64,000 bases of DNA from assembly GCF_023540835.1 (NCBI RefSeq), contig NZ_JALKCU010000005.1:62001-126000 (forward strand), given 5' to 3'. A model generated the notes under the pieces. That model did not search any database and was not told the DNA's origin. It saw only the letters and a list, made by a program, of their open reading frames with translations. Origin of the DNA: Marivivens geojensis. Its GTDB lineage: Bacteria; Pseudomonadota; Alphaproteobacteria; Rhodobacterales; Rhodobacteraceae. The position numbers and the translations under genes are program-made. This document shows positions 52,058 to 62,966 of this stretch, one piece after another (positions within the stretch are counted from its first letter, which is position 1; every line of letters begins with the position of its first letter).

Positions 52058-54097
52058 TTAGCCCCTCCGACGACGGCGTCCGCCTGCCTCTCCGCCACTG
52101 CCAGCCGTGTTAAAGGACACATCGGGCAGATCGACAATCGACAGCAAGTTCGGGAACGGATCCGTCGCGTGCGGGATCGCGTTCGCGTTGACGAAGTGTT
52201 CTTGGAACTTTGGCTCGATCGCGGTTTCGATCTTGGTGATCTCGCGCACGGTTTGTTCGATGCTGGTCCGCGCTGCCTTTGAGCACAGCGCGATGCGGGC
52301 GCCCGTGCCAGCGGCGTTGCCTGCGGAGGATACTTTATCCAGCGGCACGTCTGGAATCATGCCCAGAACCATCGCGTGTTTCGCGCTGATATGTGCACCA
52401 AAGGCACCAGCGAGCACCACACGATCCACGGTATCGACGCCCATTTCATCCATCAGCAACCGTGCACCTGCATAAAGTGCGGATTTTGCGAGCTGGATCG
52501 CGCGGATGTCACCTTGGGTCACGGTGATACGCGGGCCGCCATCGGCGGTGGCGTCATGGATCAGGTAGCTGTTTGTGCGTCCAGTGGCCTCGCAGCGAGC
52601 GGTGCCCGTTTGCTCTGCGTTGCCGATCAGACCTTTGGGGTCCAAAAGGCCCGCGATGCGGAGTTCAGCGACGGCCTCAATGATGCCAGAGCCACAGATG
52701 CCTGTGATGCCGGACCCAGCGGTTGCCTCGGCAAAGCCATCCTCGTCCGACCAGAGATCGCAGCCGATGACGCGGAAGCGCGGCTCTTTGGTGACTGGAT
52801 CGATTTCAATCCGTTCGATAGCACCCGGCGCGGCGCGTTGTCCGCTGCTGATCTGGGCGCCTTCAAACGCGGGGCCTGTGGGCGACGAACAGGCGAGAAC
52901 TCGTTCGGTGTTGCCGAGGAGGATTTCCGCATTGGTGCCTACGTCGACGATCAGTGCGAGGTCTTTGGACTTCTGAGGTTCCTCAGAAAGGGCAACCGCA
53001 GCACAGTCTGCCCCAACGTGGCCTGCGATGCAGGGCAGAATGTAAACGCGGCCCGCAGGATTGAGTGCGTTCAGGTCCAGATCGCGGGCGTCGAGTGTCA
53101 TGCTCTCTGCGGTGGCGAGGGCGAAGGGCGCCTGACCCAGTTCAACAGGGTCAATACCCAACAGGAGGTGGTGCATCACAGGGTTACACACGAACACGGT
53201 TTCCATAATCCGCGCCGCGTCAATCTGCGCCTCAGATGCGAGTTCGGACGCGAGCGTATTGATCGCCTCACGCACGACAGTGGTCATTTCCACATCGCCG
53301 CCCTTGTTCATCATCGAGTAGGAGACGCGGGACATGAGGTCTTCGCCAAAGCGGATTTGTGGGTTCATGATGCCCGACGAGCCAATCACAGCGCCCGTTT
53401 TCAGGTCGCACAAATGCGCGGCGATGGTGGTCGACCCGAGGTCAATGGCGAGGCCGAAGATCGGCGTTTCGTCAAAGCCCGGGAAAATATCGATAAGGCG
53501 ATGTTTGCCGTCGTTGTGATCGCGGTTCAGGGCAACGGTCGCCTTGAACGCGCCTTTGCGCAGAACAGGCTGGAGTTTGCGCAGAACGCTGAGGGGGGCG
53601 GTTATACCGTCGATGTCCCATTGTTCGCGCAGCGCGGTTTCGAGGCGTTCAAGGTCGCCAGACGGGTCATGCATATCCGCCTCGGCTACTTCGACGTAAT
53701 AGAGCGCGGTTGCGGGATCCATGACGATGTCACGGTCGGTGGCGGCTTTGCGGACGACCTGACGGTGGACTTGGCTCTCTGGTGGGACGTCGATGACAAC
53801 ATCCGACTGGATGCAGGCCTGACAGCCCAAACGACGACCCGTTTTCAGGCCGCGCACGCGGTCATATCGTTCTTCGACCGCGTTGAATTCGGTGAGCGCA
53901 TCATCCGCGACGGTCACGCCATGTTTGGAAAACTCGCCATAAGACGGTTGGATTTGGCATTTAGAGCAAATGCCACGGCCACCGCAGACAGAGTCCAGAT
54001 CAACACCCAACTGACGTGCAGCTGTCAGAACGGGGGTGCCAACCGGAAAACGGCCGCGTTTGCCAGAGGGTGTGAAAATCACAAGAGGATCGGTCAT
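52058..54097 (-). CDS. ASKHA-domain corrinoid activation protein with N-terminal 2Fe-2S domain (RACo/RamA-like)
   Basis: 679 residues. Ferredoxin-type cysteines C38, C44 and C47 plus C92 and C95 lie in the N-terminal 2Fe-2S domain; a linker follows, then a C-terminal ATPase of the ASKHA fold beginning FGLAIDLGSTTIAAHLCD with VDVGTNAEILLG and GSGIIEAVAEL. Relatives reduce inactive Co(II) corrinoid proteins of methyl-transfer systems using ATP. No partner methyltransferase is in the window, and MetH has its own reactivation domain. A short GGGGC/GCCCC hairpin overlaps the stop. Confidence 0.88.
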   Translation of the reverse strand: MTDPLVIFTPSGKRGRFPVGTPVLTAARQLGVDLDSVCGGRGICSKCQIQPSYGEFSKHGVTVADDALTEFNAVEERYDRVRGLKTGRRLGCQACIQSDVVIDVPPESQVHRQVVRKAATDRDIVMDPATALYYVEVAEADMHDPSGDLERLETALREQWDIDGITAPLSVLRKLQPVLRKGAFKATVALNRDHNDGKHRLIDIFPGFDETPIFGLAIDLGSTTIAAHLCDLKTGAVIGSSGIMNPQIRFGEDLMSRVSYSMMNKGGDVEMTTVVREAINTLASELASEAQIDAARIMETVFVCNPVMHHLLLGIDPVELGQAPFALATAESMTLDARDLDLNALNPAGRVYILPCIAGHVGADCAAVALSEEPQKSKDLALIVDVGTNAEILLGNTERVLACSSPTGPAFEGAQISSGQRAAPGAIERIEIDPVTKEPRFRVIGCDLWSDEDGFAEATAGSGITGICGSGIIEAVAELRIAGLLDPKGLIGNAEQTGTARCEATGRTNSYLIHDATADGGPRITVTQGDIRAIQLAKSALYAGARLLMDEMGVDTVDRVVLAGAFGAHISAKHAMVLGMIPDVPLDKVSSAGNAAGTGARIALCSKAARTSIEQTVREITKIETAIEPKFQEHFVNANAIPHATDPFPNLLSIVDLPDVSFNTAGSGGEAGGRRRRRG

Positions 54098-54200
54098 GGT
54101 GTGGTCCTGTTCGCTATCGCAAAAAGGTATAGCCCGATTGGGTCCAGTAAAAAGCCGGATCGCGTCATTTGGCGCACCGGAAACGGCATTTGATCAAAGG

Positions 54201-55055
54201 TCAAAGCCCAACCATCGCACGGATATCGTTGGGCGTTGCACCTTCGGCGCGGAATTTCGAAATTGCCTTGGCGTCGGTGCGTTTGGCGAGCCGTTTTCCA
54301 TCAGCGTCACGGATCAGTTCGTGGTGATGGTAGAGCGGGGTGGGCAGGTCCAGAAGGGCTTGGAGTAGGCGGTGAATAACGGTCGCCTCAATGAGGTCGG
54401 CACCGCGCACGGCCTCAGTCACGTTTTGGGCCGCGTCATCGACAACGACTGACAGGTGATAGGCCGCCATGCCCGTATCTTTGCGAAAGAGGACAATGTC
54501 GCCGACGTTTTCTATCAGGTGCTCGGCAGATAGTGCATGGTTACCCGTCTCGAACGGACCTGTTTCGGTGTAAGACAGGTGCGATACATCGCCGAGGTGG
54601 GCAATCGCACTGGCCATGTTCAGGCGAATTGCATCGTTTGAGGATGCCTCTGACATGGGTTTGGTGCGACAGGTGCCAGGGTAGATAATGCCATCTGGCC
54701 CCATCGGTATGCCTTCTTGTGGGGCGGAAAATGCGGATTGGATGTCTTTGCGGGTGCACGAACAGGGATACAGAAGACCGAGGTTTTGCAGGCGGTTACG
54801 GGCCGCATCATAGAGAGGGATGCGATCCGTTACCCGCGCAATCGGTTCGGGCCACGCGAGACCTAGCCAGTGCAGATCCTCGTAGATCAAGGCCTCCCAT
54901 TCGGGACGGCAGCGGGTTGTGTCGCCATCCTCGATCCGAAGGAGAAATTGTCCGCCATTGGCCTTTGCGCGGTCCCAAGCGATCAGCGCAGAATAAGCGT
55001 GACCCAAATGCAGCGGACCTGTTGGGCTCGGTGCGAAGCGGGTCACGTAATTCAT
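54201..55055 (-). CDS. gluQ: Glutamyl-Q tRNA(Asp) synthetase
   Basis: 284 residues from the ATG at 55055, which shares TAATG with the trmFO stop. Class I catalytic core of GluRS without the anticodon domain: RFAPSPTGPLHLGHAYSAL (HIGH region), zinc-type CSCTRK and KRLAKRTDAKAI (KLSKR equivalent). It attaches glutamate to queuosine in tRNA-Asp. Downstream of trmFO in a tRNA-modification pair. Confidence 0.95.
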   Translation of the reverse strand: MNYVTRFAPSPTGPLHLGHAYSALIAWDRAKANGGQFLLRIEDGDTTRCRPEWEALIYEDLHWLGLAWPEPIARVTDRIPLYDAARNRLQNLGLLYPCSCTRKDIQSAFSAPQEGIPMGPDGIIYPGTCRTKPMSEASSNDAIRLNMASAIAHLGDVSHLSYTETGPFETGNHALSAEHLIENVGDIVLFRKDTGMAAYHLSVVVDDAAQNVTEAVRGADLIEATVIHRLLQALLDLPTPLYHHHELIRDADGKRLAKRTDAKAISKFRAEGATPNDIRAMVGL

Positions 55056-56398
55056 TAGCTTTGCGCCGCAAGCCATTGATTGAAATCTTCTTTGGCGCGA
55101 TCTGTGTAGCCTTTGTAGCGCTCTTTGCGACCTTTACGGCCACCGCGCATTCCGTCGAGCGGCGGGAACAGGCCGAAGTTCACATTCATCGGCTGGAAGG
55201 TTTTCGCCTCGGCCCCGCCAGAGATATGGGTCACAAGAGCGCCCATTGCTGTGGTGTTCGGGATCGGATCAACTGTGCGGCCTTGAATTTCGGCAGCGGC
55301 CAAACGACCTGCCAAAAGACCCATTGCGGCGCTTTCAACATAGCCCTCAACGCCCGTGATTTGACCCGCGAAACGGATATTAGGGCGAGATTTCAAGCGC
55401 ATTTCAGCATCAAGAAGCGTTGGCGAGTTGATAAAGGTATTGCGGTGAATCCCTCCGAGCCGCGCAAATTCAGCGTTCTCCAGACCAGGGATCATGGTGA
55501 ACACGTCTTTTTGGGCGCCGTATTTCATTTTGGTCTGAAAGCCGACGATATTATATAGCGTTCCCAATGCGTTATCGCGCCGAAGTTGAACAACGGCGTA
55601 GGGTTTGTTGTCGGGGTCGTTGGCGTTGGTGAGGCCTACGGGCTTCATCGGACCAAAGCGAAGCGTCTCGCGACCACGCTCCGCCATCACCTCGATCGGA
55701 AGGCAGCCGTCGAAATAGCCCGCAGTTTCGCCTTCGTGGAATTCGGTTTTATCCGCCGCCAAAAGCGCGTCGATGAAAGCCTCATATTGATCTTTGGTCA
55801 TCGGGCAGTTGAGGTAGGCAGTGCGCTCTTCCTCGGTTTCGCCCTTGTCGTAACGGGACTGCATCCACGCGACGTCCATGTTCACGCTTTCGAAATAAAC
55901 GATGGGCGCGATAGCATCAAAGAACGCAAGCGCTTCAGCGCCAGTCTCTGCCTGAATGGCTTTGCCGAGCCCCTCGGACGTGAGCGGACCTGTTGCGATA
56001 ATCCAGTGACCGTCAGAAGGTAGCTCTGTAATCTCTTCATAAGACACAGAAATATTAGGGTGCGCCATAAGCGCTGCTGTCACGCTTTCGGCAAAGGGAT
56101 CGCGGTCAACAGCCAGCGCGCCACCCGCAGGAAGGCGGTGTTTCGCAGCCATTTCCATAATGATCCCGCCCGCTTGACGCATTTCCCAATGCAAAAGACC
56201 GACGGCGTTTTGTTCGTGGTCATCTGAACGGAAGGAGTTCGAACAGACCATCTCGGCGAGGTTGCCCGTGCGATGGGCAAAGGTTTCGACCTTGGGACGC
56301 ATTTCGTGGATGACCACCTGTAAGCCTGCGTTTGCAGCCTGCCAAGCAGCCTCTGATCCGGCCATTCCGCCGCCGATGATATGAAGTGTCTGTGTCAT
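55055..56398 (-). CDS. trmFO: tRNA uracil-54 C5-methyltransferase, folate-dependent
   Basis: 447 residues. Makes ribothymidine-54 using methylene-THF and [20 protein letters not shown] motif, [20 protein letters not shown], catalytic-type LNCPM and the C-terminal [18 protein letters not shown]. Upstream of gluQ with a one-base overlap and downstream of gyrA. Confidence 0.97.
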   Translation of the reverse strand: MTQTLHIIGGGMAGSEAAWQAANAGLQVVIHEMRPKVETFAHRTGNLAEMVCSNSFRSDDHEQNAVGLLHWEMRQAGGIIMEMAAKHRLPAGGALAVDRDPFAESVTAALMAHPNISVSYEEITELPSDGHWIIATGPLTSEGLGKAIQAETGAEALAFFDAIAPIVYFESVNMDVAWMQSRYDKGETEEERTAYLNCPMTKDQYEAFIDALLAADKTEFHEGETAGYFDGCLPIEVMAERGRETLRFGPMKPVGLTNANDPDNKPYAVVQLRRDNALGTLYNIVGFQTKMKYGAQKDVFTMIPGLENAEFARLGGIHRNTFINSPTLLDAEMRLKSRPNIRFAGQITGVEGYVESAAMGLLAGRLAAAEIQGRTVDPIPNTTAMGALVTHISGGAEAKTFQPMNVNFGLFPPLDGMRGGRKGRKERYKGYTDRAKEDFNQWLAAQS

Positions 56399-56433
56399 GG
56401 TCGGGGATTTAGCGGTGGTGGGGGCAAAAGAAA

Positions 56434-56460
56434 AGGGCCGCGAGATGCGGCCCTGTCCTT
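56434..56460 (-). terminator. gyrA terminator
   Basis: GGGCCGC/GCGGCCC stem with a 5-base loop; on the minus strand followed by TTTTCTTTT, directly after the gyrA stop. Confidence 0.88.
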
Positions 56461-59212
56461 ATTCTTCGGTTGCCGGCGTTTCGGCTTCGCCCGTATCCGG
56501 CGCTTCTTCTTCGGCCTCTTCGATGCGGGCCACGGAGACGACCGTTTCATCAGCACGGGTATTGAACACCTTTACGCCACCAGCAGAGCGTGAGCGGAAG
56601 CTGATGCCTTCGACGGGAACGCGGATCGATTGGCCGGTCGAGGTGACGAGCATGATCTGGTTATCCATGTCGATCGGGAAGCAGGACACGATCTCGCCGC
56701 CGCGCATCTGTTTTTCAAATGCCGTGACGCCCATACCGCCGCGACCACGCACAGGGTAGTCGTGCGACGAGGTAATCTTGCCGATGCCTTTTGCGGTAAT
56801 GGTCAGGATCAGGTTTTCAGCTGCCGACATCTCTGCGTAGCGTTCGGTGGACAGTTCACCTGCTGGAACGTCATCCTCATCGGTCGCGTCGTCCTCTGTT
56901 ACGCCAGCCATTGCGCGACGCATTTTGAGGTAGGCGGCGCGTTCTTGCGGATCAGCCTCAAAGTGGCGAATGACCGACATAGACACCACGTGGTCGTCGC
57001 CGTTCAGGCGGATGCCCCGCACACCAGTTGAGGCACGCGAGTTGAACACGCGCACATCGGTCGATGGGAAGCGGATCGCTCGGCCAGAGTTGGTGACGAG
57101 CATAACGTCGTCGTCCTCGGACGCGATACGTGCGTTCACCAGTTCAACGCCGTCGGGCAGTTTCATCGCGATTTTACCGTTGCGCATGACGTTGGTGAAA
57201 TCGGAGAGACGGTTGCGGCGCACGTCACCTGCGGAGGTCGCAAAGACGATTTGCAGGTTGTCCCATTCTTCGTCAGGGCGGTCGACGGGCATAATGGCCG
57301 CGATCGAAACACCTTGTGGGATCGGAAGAATGTTGATGATCGCTTTGCCTTTGGCGGTGCGACCACCTGCGGGCAGGCGCCAAGTCTTGAGCTTGTAGAC
57401 CATGCCATCGGTCGTAAAGAACAAGAGCTGCGTGTGGGTATTGGCCACAAAGAGGGTGGTGACCACGTCCTCTTCTTTGGTTTGCATGCCCGATAGACCT
57501 TTGCCGCCACGACGCTGCGAGCGGAATTCGGCGAGAGGGGTGCGTTTGATGTAGCCGCCCGAGGTCACGGTCACGACCATATCTTCGCGTTCGATCAGAT
57601 CCTCGTCGTCCATATCGGCGGCCCATTCGACGATCTCTGTGCGGCGCGGAACGGCAAAGAGTTCACGCACTTCGCGTAGCTCGTCGGAAATGATGCCCAT
57701 GATCCGTTCGCGAGATGCGAGGATTTCGAGGTATTCTTTGATCTTTTTCGCCAACTCTTGCAGTTCGTCGGTGACCTCTTGGACGCCGATTTGTGTCAGA
57801 CGCTGGAGGCGCAGTTCGAGGATCGCACGGGCCTGAGCCTCGGAGAGGTTATAGGTGCCGTCGTCGTTCACAGGGTGAAGCGGATCGTCGATCAGTTTCA
57901 GGTATTCGATGATCGAGCCAGCGGGCCAGCGACGGGTCATCAGTTTTTCGCGTGCGTCCGCTGCGTCGGCAGAGGCGCGGATGGTTGCAACAACTTCGTC
58001 TACGTTGGTGACTGCAACGGCCAGACCACAGAGGATGTGCGAACGATCACGTGCCTTGCGCAATTCAAATGCGGTGCGGCGTGCGACGACTTCTTCGCGG
58101 AAGGTCACGAATGCAGAAAGGAACCCGTAAAGTGTCAGAGTTTCAGGCTTGCCGCCGTTCAGCGCAAGCATGTTGCAACCAAAGCTGACCTGCATCGGTG
58201 TGAAGCGGAACAGTTGGTTCAGCACGACCTCGGCTGTGGCATCGCGTTTGAGTTCGACAACAACGCGAACACCGTTACGGTCAGATTCGTCCTGAACGTG
58301 GGCAATGCCTTCGATCTTTTTGTCGCGTGCGCATTCGGCGATCTTTTCGATCATCGACGCTTTGTTCACCTGATAGGGGATTTCGTCGACGACGATGGCC
58401 CAGCGATCTTTGCGGATTTCTTCGACGTGGGTTTTGGCTCGGAGTACGACGGAGCCACGGCCTTCGAGGTAGGCTTTGCGCGCACCAGAGCGACCCATCA
58501 TGACGCCGCCCGTGGGGAAGTCAGGACCCGGAACGTATTCGATCAGATCAGCCGACGACAGATCGGGATTGTCGATCAGCGCAAGGGTCGCATCGACAAC
58601 CTCACCAAGGTTATGCGGCGGAATGTTGGTCGCCATACCAACAGCGATACCACCTGCGCCGTTGACCAGCATGTTCGGGAAGCGCGACGGAAGAACGGTC
58701 GGCTCTTTGTCTTTGCCGTCGTAGTTGTCGACGAAATCAACGGTGTCTTTGTCGATATCGGCCAGCATATAGGCGGCAGGCTTGTCCATGCGCACTTCGG
58801 TGTAGCGCATCGCCGCTGCGCGGTCACCGTCCATCGAACCAAAGTTACCCTGACCATCGAGCAAGGGCAGCGACATAGAGAAGTCCTGCGCCATACGAAC
58901 CAAGGCATCATAGATCGCAGAGTCGCCGTGCGGGTGATATTTACCCATCACGTCGCCCACCGGACGTGCCGATTTGCGATAGGGTTTATCGTGCCCGTTG
59001 TTGGTCTCGTGCATCGCGAAAAGAATGCGGCGGTGCACGGGTTTTAGGCCGTCCCGAAGGTCGGGAATAGCGCGGCTCACGATGACGCTCATTGCGTAAT
59101 CGAGATAAGACGTCTTCATCTCATCGATGATAGAAATCTGTGGCCCGTCGTGGTGCATCCGCACGATCGCGGTTTCTTCTTCGTTTTCAGGGGTTTCCGG
59201 AGTATCGGTCAC
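56459..59212 (-). CDS. gyrA: DNA gyrase subunit A
   Basis: 917 residues. Cuts and passes DNA in the gyrase A2B2 complex. Catalytic tyrosine in [11 protein letters not shown]; quinolone region [17 protein letters not shown] with serine kept at the S83-equivalent [10 protein letters not shown]. The C-terminal beta-pinwheel includes the GyrA box QRRGGKG. Acidic C-terminal tail rich in EAEEE. A single gene with its own terminator. Confidence 0.98.
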   Translation of the reverse strand: MTDTPETPENEEETAIVRMHHDGPQISIIDEMKTSYLDYAMSVIVSRAIPDLRDGLKPVHRRILFAMHETNNGHDKPYRKSARPVGDVMGKYHPHGDSAIYDALVRMAQDFSMSLPLLDGQGNFGSMDGDRAAAMRYTEVRMDKPAAYMLADIDKDTVDFVDNYDGKDKEPTVLPSRFPNMLVNGAGGIAVGMATNIPPHNLGEVVDATLALIDNPDLSSADLIEYVPGPDFPTGGVMMGRSGARKAYLEGRGSVVLRAKTHVEEIRKDRWAIVVDEIPYQVNKASMIEKIAECARDKKIEGIAHVQDESDRNGVRVVVELKRDATAEVVLNQLFRFTPMQVSFGCNMLALNGGKPETLTLYGFLSAFVTFREEVVARRTAFELRKARDRSHILCGLAVAVTNVDEVVATIRASADAADAREKLMTRRWPAGSIIEYLKLIDDPLHPVNDDGTYNLSEAQARAILELRLQRLTQIGVQEVTDELQELAKKIKEYLEILASRERIMGIISDELREVRELFAVPRRTEIVEWAADMDDEDLIEREDMVVTVTSGGYIKRTPLAEFRSQRRGGKGLSGMQTKEEDVVTTLFVANTHTQLLFFTTDGMVYKLKTWRLPAGGRTAKGKAIINILPIPQGVSIAAIMPVDRPDEEWDNLQIVFATSAGDVRRNRLSDFTNVMRNGKIAMKLPDGVELVNARIASEDDDVMLVTNSGRAIRFPSTDVRVFNSRASTGVRGIRLNGDDHVVSMSVIRHFEADPQERAAYLKMRRAMAGVTEDDATDEDDVPAGELSTERYAEMSAAENLILTITAKGIGKITSSHDYPVRGRGGMGVTAFEKQMRGGEIVSCFPIDMDNQIMLVTSTGQSIRVPVEGISFRSRSAGGVKVFNTRADETVVSVARIEEAEEEAPDTGEAETPATEE

Positions 59213-59327
59213 GTTGTCCGCCTGTCTGCCTGTTGGCTTCTATATCTTGTTTGGGTTCTTATACCGCAGTCAGGATATAGGGTGCAATGGCGGATGGCGG
59301 AAAACGTCACCTGTTTGGAAATACGAC

Positions 59328-60371
59328 CTATTTTGCTCGTTGTAGCATGCCGAAAAGGTCGCGTGGATCGTCTGGGTCTGCCAACATATCGAGGTTCGTA
59401 TAATAAGGCGTTCCCGCGATGGCGCGGTGGACGTAGCGCAGCGCGCTGAAGTCCTCGATTGCAAAGCCTACGCTGTCAAATAACGTAATTTGATCGGCGC
59501 TGGTGCGGCCTGCCTCGGTCCCTGACATGACTTTCCAGAGTTCGGTTACTGGGTGGTCCGCATCGAGTTGCTGAATTTCGCCTTCGATCCGTGTTTGCGG
59601 TGGGTATTCCACAAAAATCGACGACCGATGTAGGATCGCCGCTGCCAGTTCAGTCTTGCCCGGGCAATCACCGCCGATGGCGTTGATGTGCACACCAGGA
59701 CCGACCATGTTGTCCGAGAGGATCGTCGCGTATTGTTTGTCTGCGGTGCAGGTCGTCAGGATGTGCGCGCCTTCAATCGCCGCTTCGGCGCTGGTGCATG
59801 GGGTGACATTTAGGCCAGACGTCGCGAGGTTGCGGGCGCATTTGGCGGTGGCGTTCGAGTCCTTGTCATAGAGACGCACGTCGGTGATGCCGCAGATTGC
59901 CTTGAACGCGATGCACTGGAATTCGGACTGTGCGCCATTGCCGATCATGGCCATCGTCGTTGCCCCTTTGGGGGCGAGATGTTTGGCGGCGAGGGCAGAC
60001 ATTGCTGCCGTCCGCAGCGCGGTCAGCATGGTCATTTCGGTGAGTAGCACAGGATAACCTGTCGCCACATCGGCCAAGAGACCAAAGGCGGTGACCGTTT
60101 GTAGGCCTTCGCTTGTGTTCTTTGGATGTCCGTTGACGTATTTGAAGCCGTAGTTTTCGCGGTCGGCGGCGGGCATGAGTTCGATCACGCCAACCTCAGA
60201 GTGGGACGCAACGCGCGGGGTTTTGTCGAATTCTTCCCAACGTTTGAAATCGCTTTCGACCTCGTCTGCGAGGTCACGCAGGATGGTTTCCAGCCCGATG
60301 TGATGGACCAACCCCATCATGTGATCGACGGAGACAAACGGCACCAGGGCTTTTTCAGAGGGTTGGGTCAT
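59328..60371 (-). CDS. ocd: Ornithine cyclodeaminase
   Basis: 347 residues. Converts ornithine to proline and ammonia with bound NAD. Mu-crystallin fold with MAMIGNGAQSEFQ (dinucleotide site), TTCTADKQYATIL, NAIGGDCPGKTEL and the late FDSVGFAIEDFSALR. Its start overlaps the arginase stop by 4 bases, so arginine goes to ornithine, then to proline, from one message. Confidence 0.96.
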   Translation of the reverse strand: MTQPSEKALVPFVSVDHMMGLVHHIGLETILRDLADEVESDFKRWEEFDKTPRVASHSEVGVIELMPAADRENYGFKYVNGHPKNTSEGLQTVTAFGLLADVATGYPVLLTEMTMLTALRTAAMSALAAKHLAPKGATTMAMIGNGAQSEFQCIAFKAICGITDVRLYDKDSNATAKCARNLATSGLNVTPCTSAEAAIEGAHILTTCTADKQYATILSDNMVGPGVHINAIGGDCPGKTELAAAILHRSSIFVEYPPQTRIEGEIQQLDADHPVTELWKVMSGTEAGRTSADQITLFDSVGFAIEDFSALRYVHRAIAGTPYYTNLDMLADPDDPRDLFGMLQRAK

Positions 60372-61297
60372 GCATAGCTCCGTGTGGGTCGGTCAAAGAC
60401 GCGGCGACCAAGGAGAGAGGCCGTCAGGTCTACCATAAGGGACGCGGTTTTGCCGCGATCATCCAAGAATGGGTTGAGTTCAACGAGGTCGAGCGAACAG
60501 ACCGCGCCGCTGTCGCAGAGCATCTCCATCACGAGGTGCGCTTCGCGGACGGTTGCGCCCCCTGGTACCGTGGTGCCGACCGCAGGGGCGACCGAGGGAT
60601 CAAGGAAATCAACGTCGAGAGAAACGTGAAGGATGCCGTTCGCGGCGGCGACCTTATCAAGGAAAGATTGCAGCGGTTTGACGATGCCGATCTCGTCGAT
60701 GGTGCGCATATCCACCAGCGTTGCGTCTGTGTCCGACAGCGCGTCATGTTCGGCGGGGTCCACGGACCGCAGGCCAATCATGCAAAGGCGATCTGCTGGA
60801 ATGGGGGCGGCAAGCGGCGGGAAGTCGTCAAAGCCGTCACGACCACACACATAGCCCAGAGGCGTGCCGTGTAGGTTGCCCGTCGTTGTGGTGTTGGGCG
60901 TGTGGTAGTCGGTGTGCGCGTCTAGCCAGAGAACGAACAGAGGGCGGTCAATCTGCTGCGCATACTCCGCCATGCCCGCAACAGAGCCCAGCGACAGCGC
61001 GTGGTCGCCGCCCAAAAACACGGGCATCCCATTTGGTGCATGGTCGACTGCCGCTTTGGTCAAGGTCCGTGTCCAGCCGACCGTTTCGTCGAGCTTGTAA
61101 ACCTCGCGGTTCGCATGTGCGGGCAGGGGCTTTGTATCAGGTGTCAGGTTCCCGATGTCTGTGACGCTATGGCCGAGTTCGGTGATCGCTTCGGCAATGC
61201 CGGCGGTGCGGAAGGCGTCAGGCCCCATGAGGCAACCCCTACGGCGTTTGCCGCAGTCAACGGGTGCCCCGATTAAGATAAGGTGTTTCTGTGTCAT
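60368..61297 (-). CDS. rocF: Arginase
   Basis: 309 residues. Hydrolyses arginine to ornithine and urea. Two-manganese site: GGDHALSLG, DAHTDYHTP and SLDVDFLDPSVAP. Arginase rather than agmatinase is supported by NLHGTPLGYVCG and the ornithine cyclodeaminase partner. Divergent from the Lrp/AsnC regulator. Confidence 0.95.
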   Translation of the reverse strand: MTQKHLILIGAPVDCGKRRRGCLMGPDAFRTAGIAEAITELGHSVTDIGNLTPDTKPLPAHANREVYKLDETVGWTRTLTKAAVDHAPNGMPVFLGGDHALSLGSVAGMAEYAQQIDRPLFVLWLDAHTDYHTPNTTTTGNLHGTPLGYVCGRDGFDDFPPLAAPIPADRLCMIGLRSVDPAEHDALSDTDATLVDMRTIDEIGIVKPLQSFLDKVAAANGILHVSLDVDFLDPSVAPAVGTTVPGGATVREAHLVMEMLCDSGAVCSLDLVELNPFLDDRGKTASLMVDLTASLLGRRVFDRPTRSYA

Positions 61298-61383
61298 GAG
61301 CCGAATATCCTTGCGAAATGGGGATGACAGAAGCGATCAAAATGTGCGAAATGAGCCAGCACTGATCAAATTGGAAAGCTAAG

Positions 61384-61815
61384 ATGGACGAACTGGATCA
61401 ACGCCTCATTGTTGCATTGAAACGTGACGCTCGTGCGAGCCTGTCCGAATTGGCCGCTGATTTGAATGTCACACGCACGACGATCCGGTCACGGCTGGCG
61501 CGGCTTCAGGACAGCGGGGAAATCGTTGGTTTTACTGTGTTGACGCGCAACGACGTGGCGACAAGCCCCGTGCGTGGTCTGATGATGCTAGAGATCGAGG
61601 GGCGTGGGACAGAGCGGATTATGTCCCGTCTCTCTGCAATGCCAGAGGTGATGGCCGTTCATTCGACAAACGGTCAGTGGGATCTTATCGCTGAGATTGG
61701 TACGATGACGCTCGAAAAATTCGACGAAGTGCTGTTTGCCATTCGACGTTTGGATGGGATCACGAGCAGTGAAACGAACCTGCTCCTCTCAACCCGCCGT
61801 GGGGTGCGACGCTAG
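61384..61815 (+). CDS. Lrp/AsnC-family transcription regulator
   Basis: 143 residues. N-terminal helix-turn-helix (DQRLIVALKRDARASLSELA; VTRTTIRSRLARLQDSG) and C-terminal RAM ligand domain (AMPEVMAVHSTNGQWDLIAEI). Its divergent position to arginase-ocd, 86 bases between starts, makes it the likely arginine- or ornithine-sensing activator of that operon. Its last 27 bases overlap the convergent dsbB end. Confidence 0.93.
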   Translation: MDELDQRLIVALKRDARASLSELAADLNVTRTTIRSRLARLQDSGEIVGFTVLTRNDVATSPVRGLMMLEIEGRGTERIMSRLSAMPEVMAVHSTNGQWDLIAEIGTMTLEKFDEVLFAIRRLDGITSSETNLLLSTRRGVRR

Positions 61816-62271
61816 GACCGCTTTGATCCAAATGAAGGCGAGGATGAACGAGATGATCGCGTTCCAACCTGGCATCGAAATTCCCAAAAGTTCCCAGCTG
61901 ATCTGATCGCACATTACGAGCTTTGGACCGCTATCGACCGCGAGAAGGTAGGTAACGTTCATTCCTGAGAGGCCAGACCCCGTGCACGAGGCTGGGCCAT
62001 CCCAATATTTGTGTTCGACCCCGAAATGGTAAACGCCAATTGCACCCGTCGTCAGGGCAGCGAGCGCGCCGAGAGCGGGCAAAAGGCGACCTTGGATCAT
62101 CAGCGCGAGGAGACCTATGGCAACAGCAGCTGCGTGTGGCCAACGTTGCCAGATGCACATCGCGCAAGGTGGCAAATCCATCAGCCGTTGAAACACGACC
62201 ATTGCGCCAAAGAGCATCGCGGCCGACCCGCCAGCTGCCAAGATAACGTAGGTTTTGCGCGATGTGGTCAT
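61789..62271 (-). CDS. DsbB-like disulfide bond formation protein
   Basis: 160 residues, four transmembrane helices. First cysteine pair in PPCAMCIWQRW (about residues 36-39) and second pair C96 and C121 in ASCTGSG and LVMCDQISW. Oxidises DsbA-type proteins and passes electrons to quinone. Its stop end overlaps the Lrp gene by 27 bases in convergent orientation and its start overlaps the YqaA-like gene by 4 bases. Confidence 0.9.
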   Translation of the reverse strand: MTTSRKTYVILAAGGSAAMLFGAMVVFQRLMDLPPCAMCIWQRWPHAAAVAIGLLALMIQGRLLPALGALAALTTGAIGVYHFGVEHKYWDGPASCTGSGLSGMNVTYLLAVDSGPKLVMCDQISWELLGISMPGWNAIISFILAFIWIKAVLASHPTAG

Positions 62272-62846
62272 AGGTATTTCACCAGATAGAAGCCGCCGAA
62301 CAAAAGAACGCAGCAGATTGTAAAGACGAGGCCGAGGCGTTTTTCGATAAAGTCACGGATAGGTTCACCGAATTTCCACAACAGACCTGCGACGATAAAG
62401 AAGCGCAATGCACGTGCAACAATAGCCGAGAGGATAAACGGTATAAGGGCGAATTGCAGCACGCCCGACGCGATTGTGATGACCTTGAACGGGAAGGGTG
62501 TGATGCCCGCGACAAGGACGGCCCAAATACCGTAGCTGTCGAACTTTGCTTTGAACACGTCGAACTCTGCACCCTTGCCATAGAAGTCGAGGATCGGTTT
62601 GCCGATGATGTCAAAAAGACCGTAGCCAATATAGTAGCCGAGAAGTGCACCAAGGACCGAGGCAACCGTCGCGACACCTGCAATGAGGAACGCGCGGTTC
62701 GGGCGCGCCATGATCATCGGGATCATGAGGACATCAGGCGGAATTGGGAAAACGGACGATTCAATGAACGAGAGAAACGCCAGAACCCAGAGCGCATGCG
62801 GGTGATCTGCCAGCGACATGGTCCATGAATAGAGTTTGCGAAGCAT
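62268..62846 (-). CDS. DedA/YqaA-like membrane protein
   Basis: 192 residues from ATG 62846; an upstream reading from 62918 is less likely. SNARE-associated/DedA fold with LSFIESSVFPIPPDVLMIPMI, GALLGYYIGYGLFDIIGKP and GITPFPFKVITIASGVL. Related proteins move lipids across membranes, and the reentrant-loop proline pair is visible. Translationally coupled to dsbB by a 4-base overlap. Confidence 0.9.
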   Translation of the reverse strand: MLRKLYSWTMSLADHPHALWVLAFLSFIESSVFPIPPDVLMIPMIMARPNRAFLIAGVATVASVLGALLGYYIGYGLFDIIGKPILDFYGKGAEFDVFKAKFDSYGIWAVLVAGITPFPFKVITIASGVLQFALIPFILSAIVARALRFFIVAGLLWKFGEPIRDFIEKRLGLVFTICCVLLFGGFYLVKYL

Positions 62847-62966
62847 ACGCGCCGTGCCTGTGTTGTTTCGCGCTTTAGGCCACGCGAGGCGCACGGCGTC
62901 AAGCTTGCAGACGAACACGTTTTTGTTCAGAAACGCATAAGTTGAATTGCGATGGGTGGGTGCATC

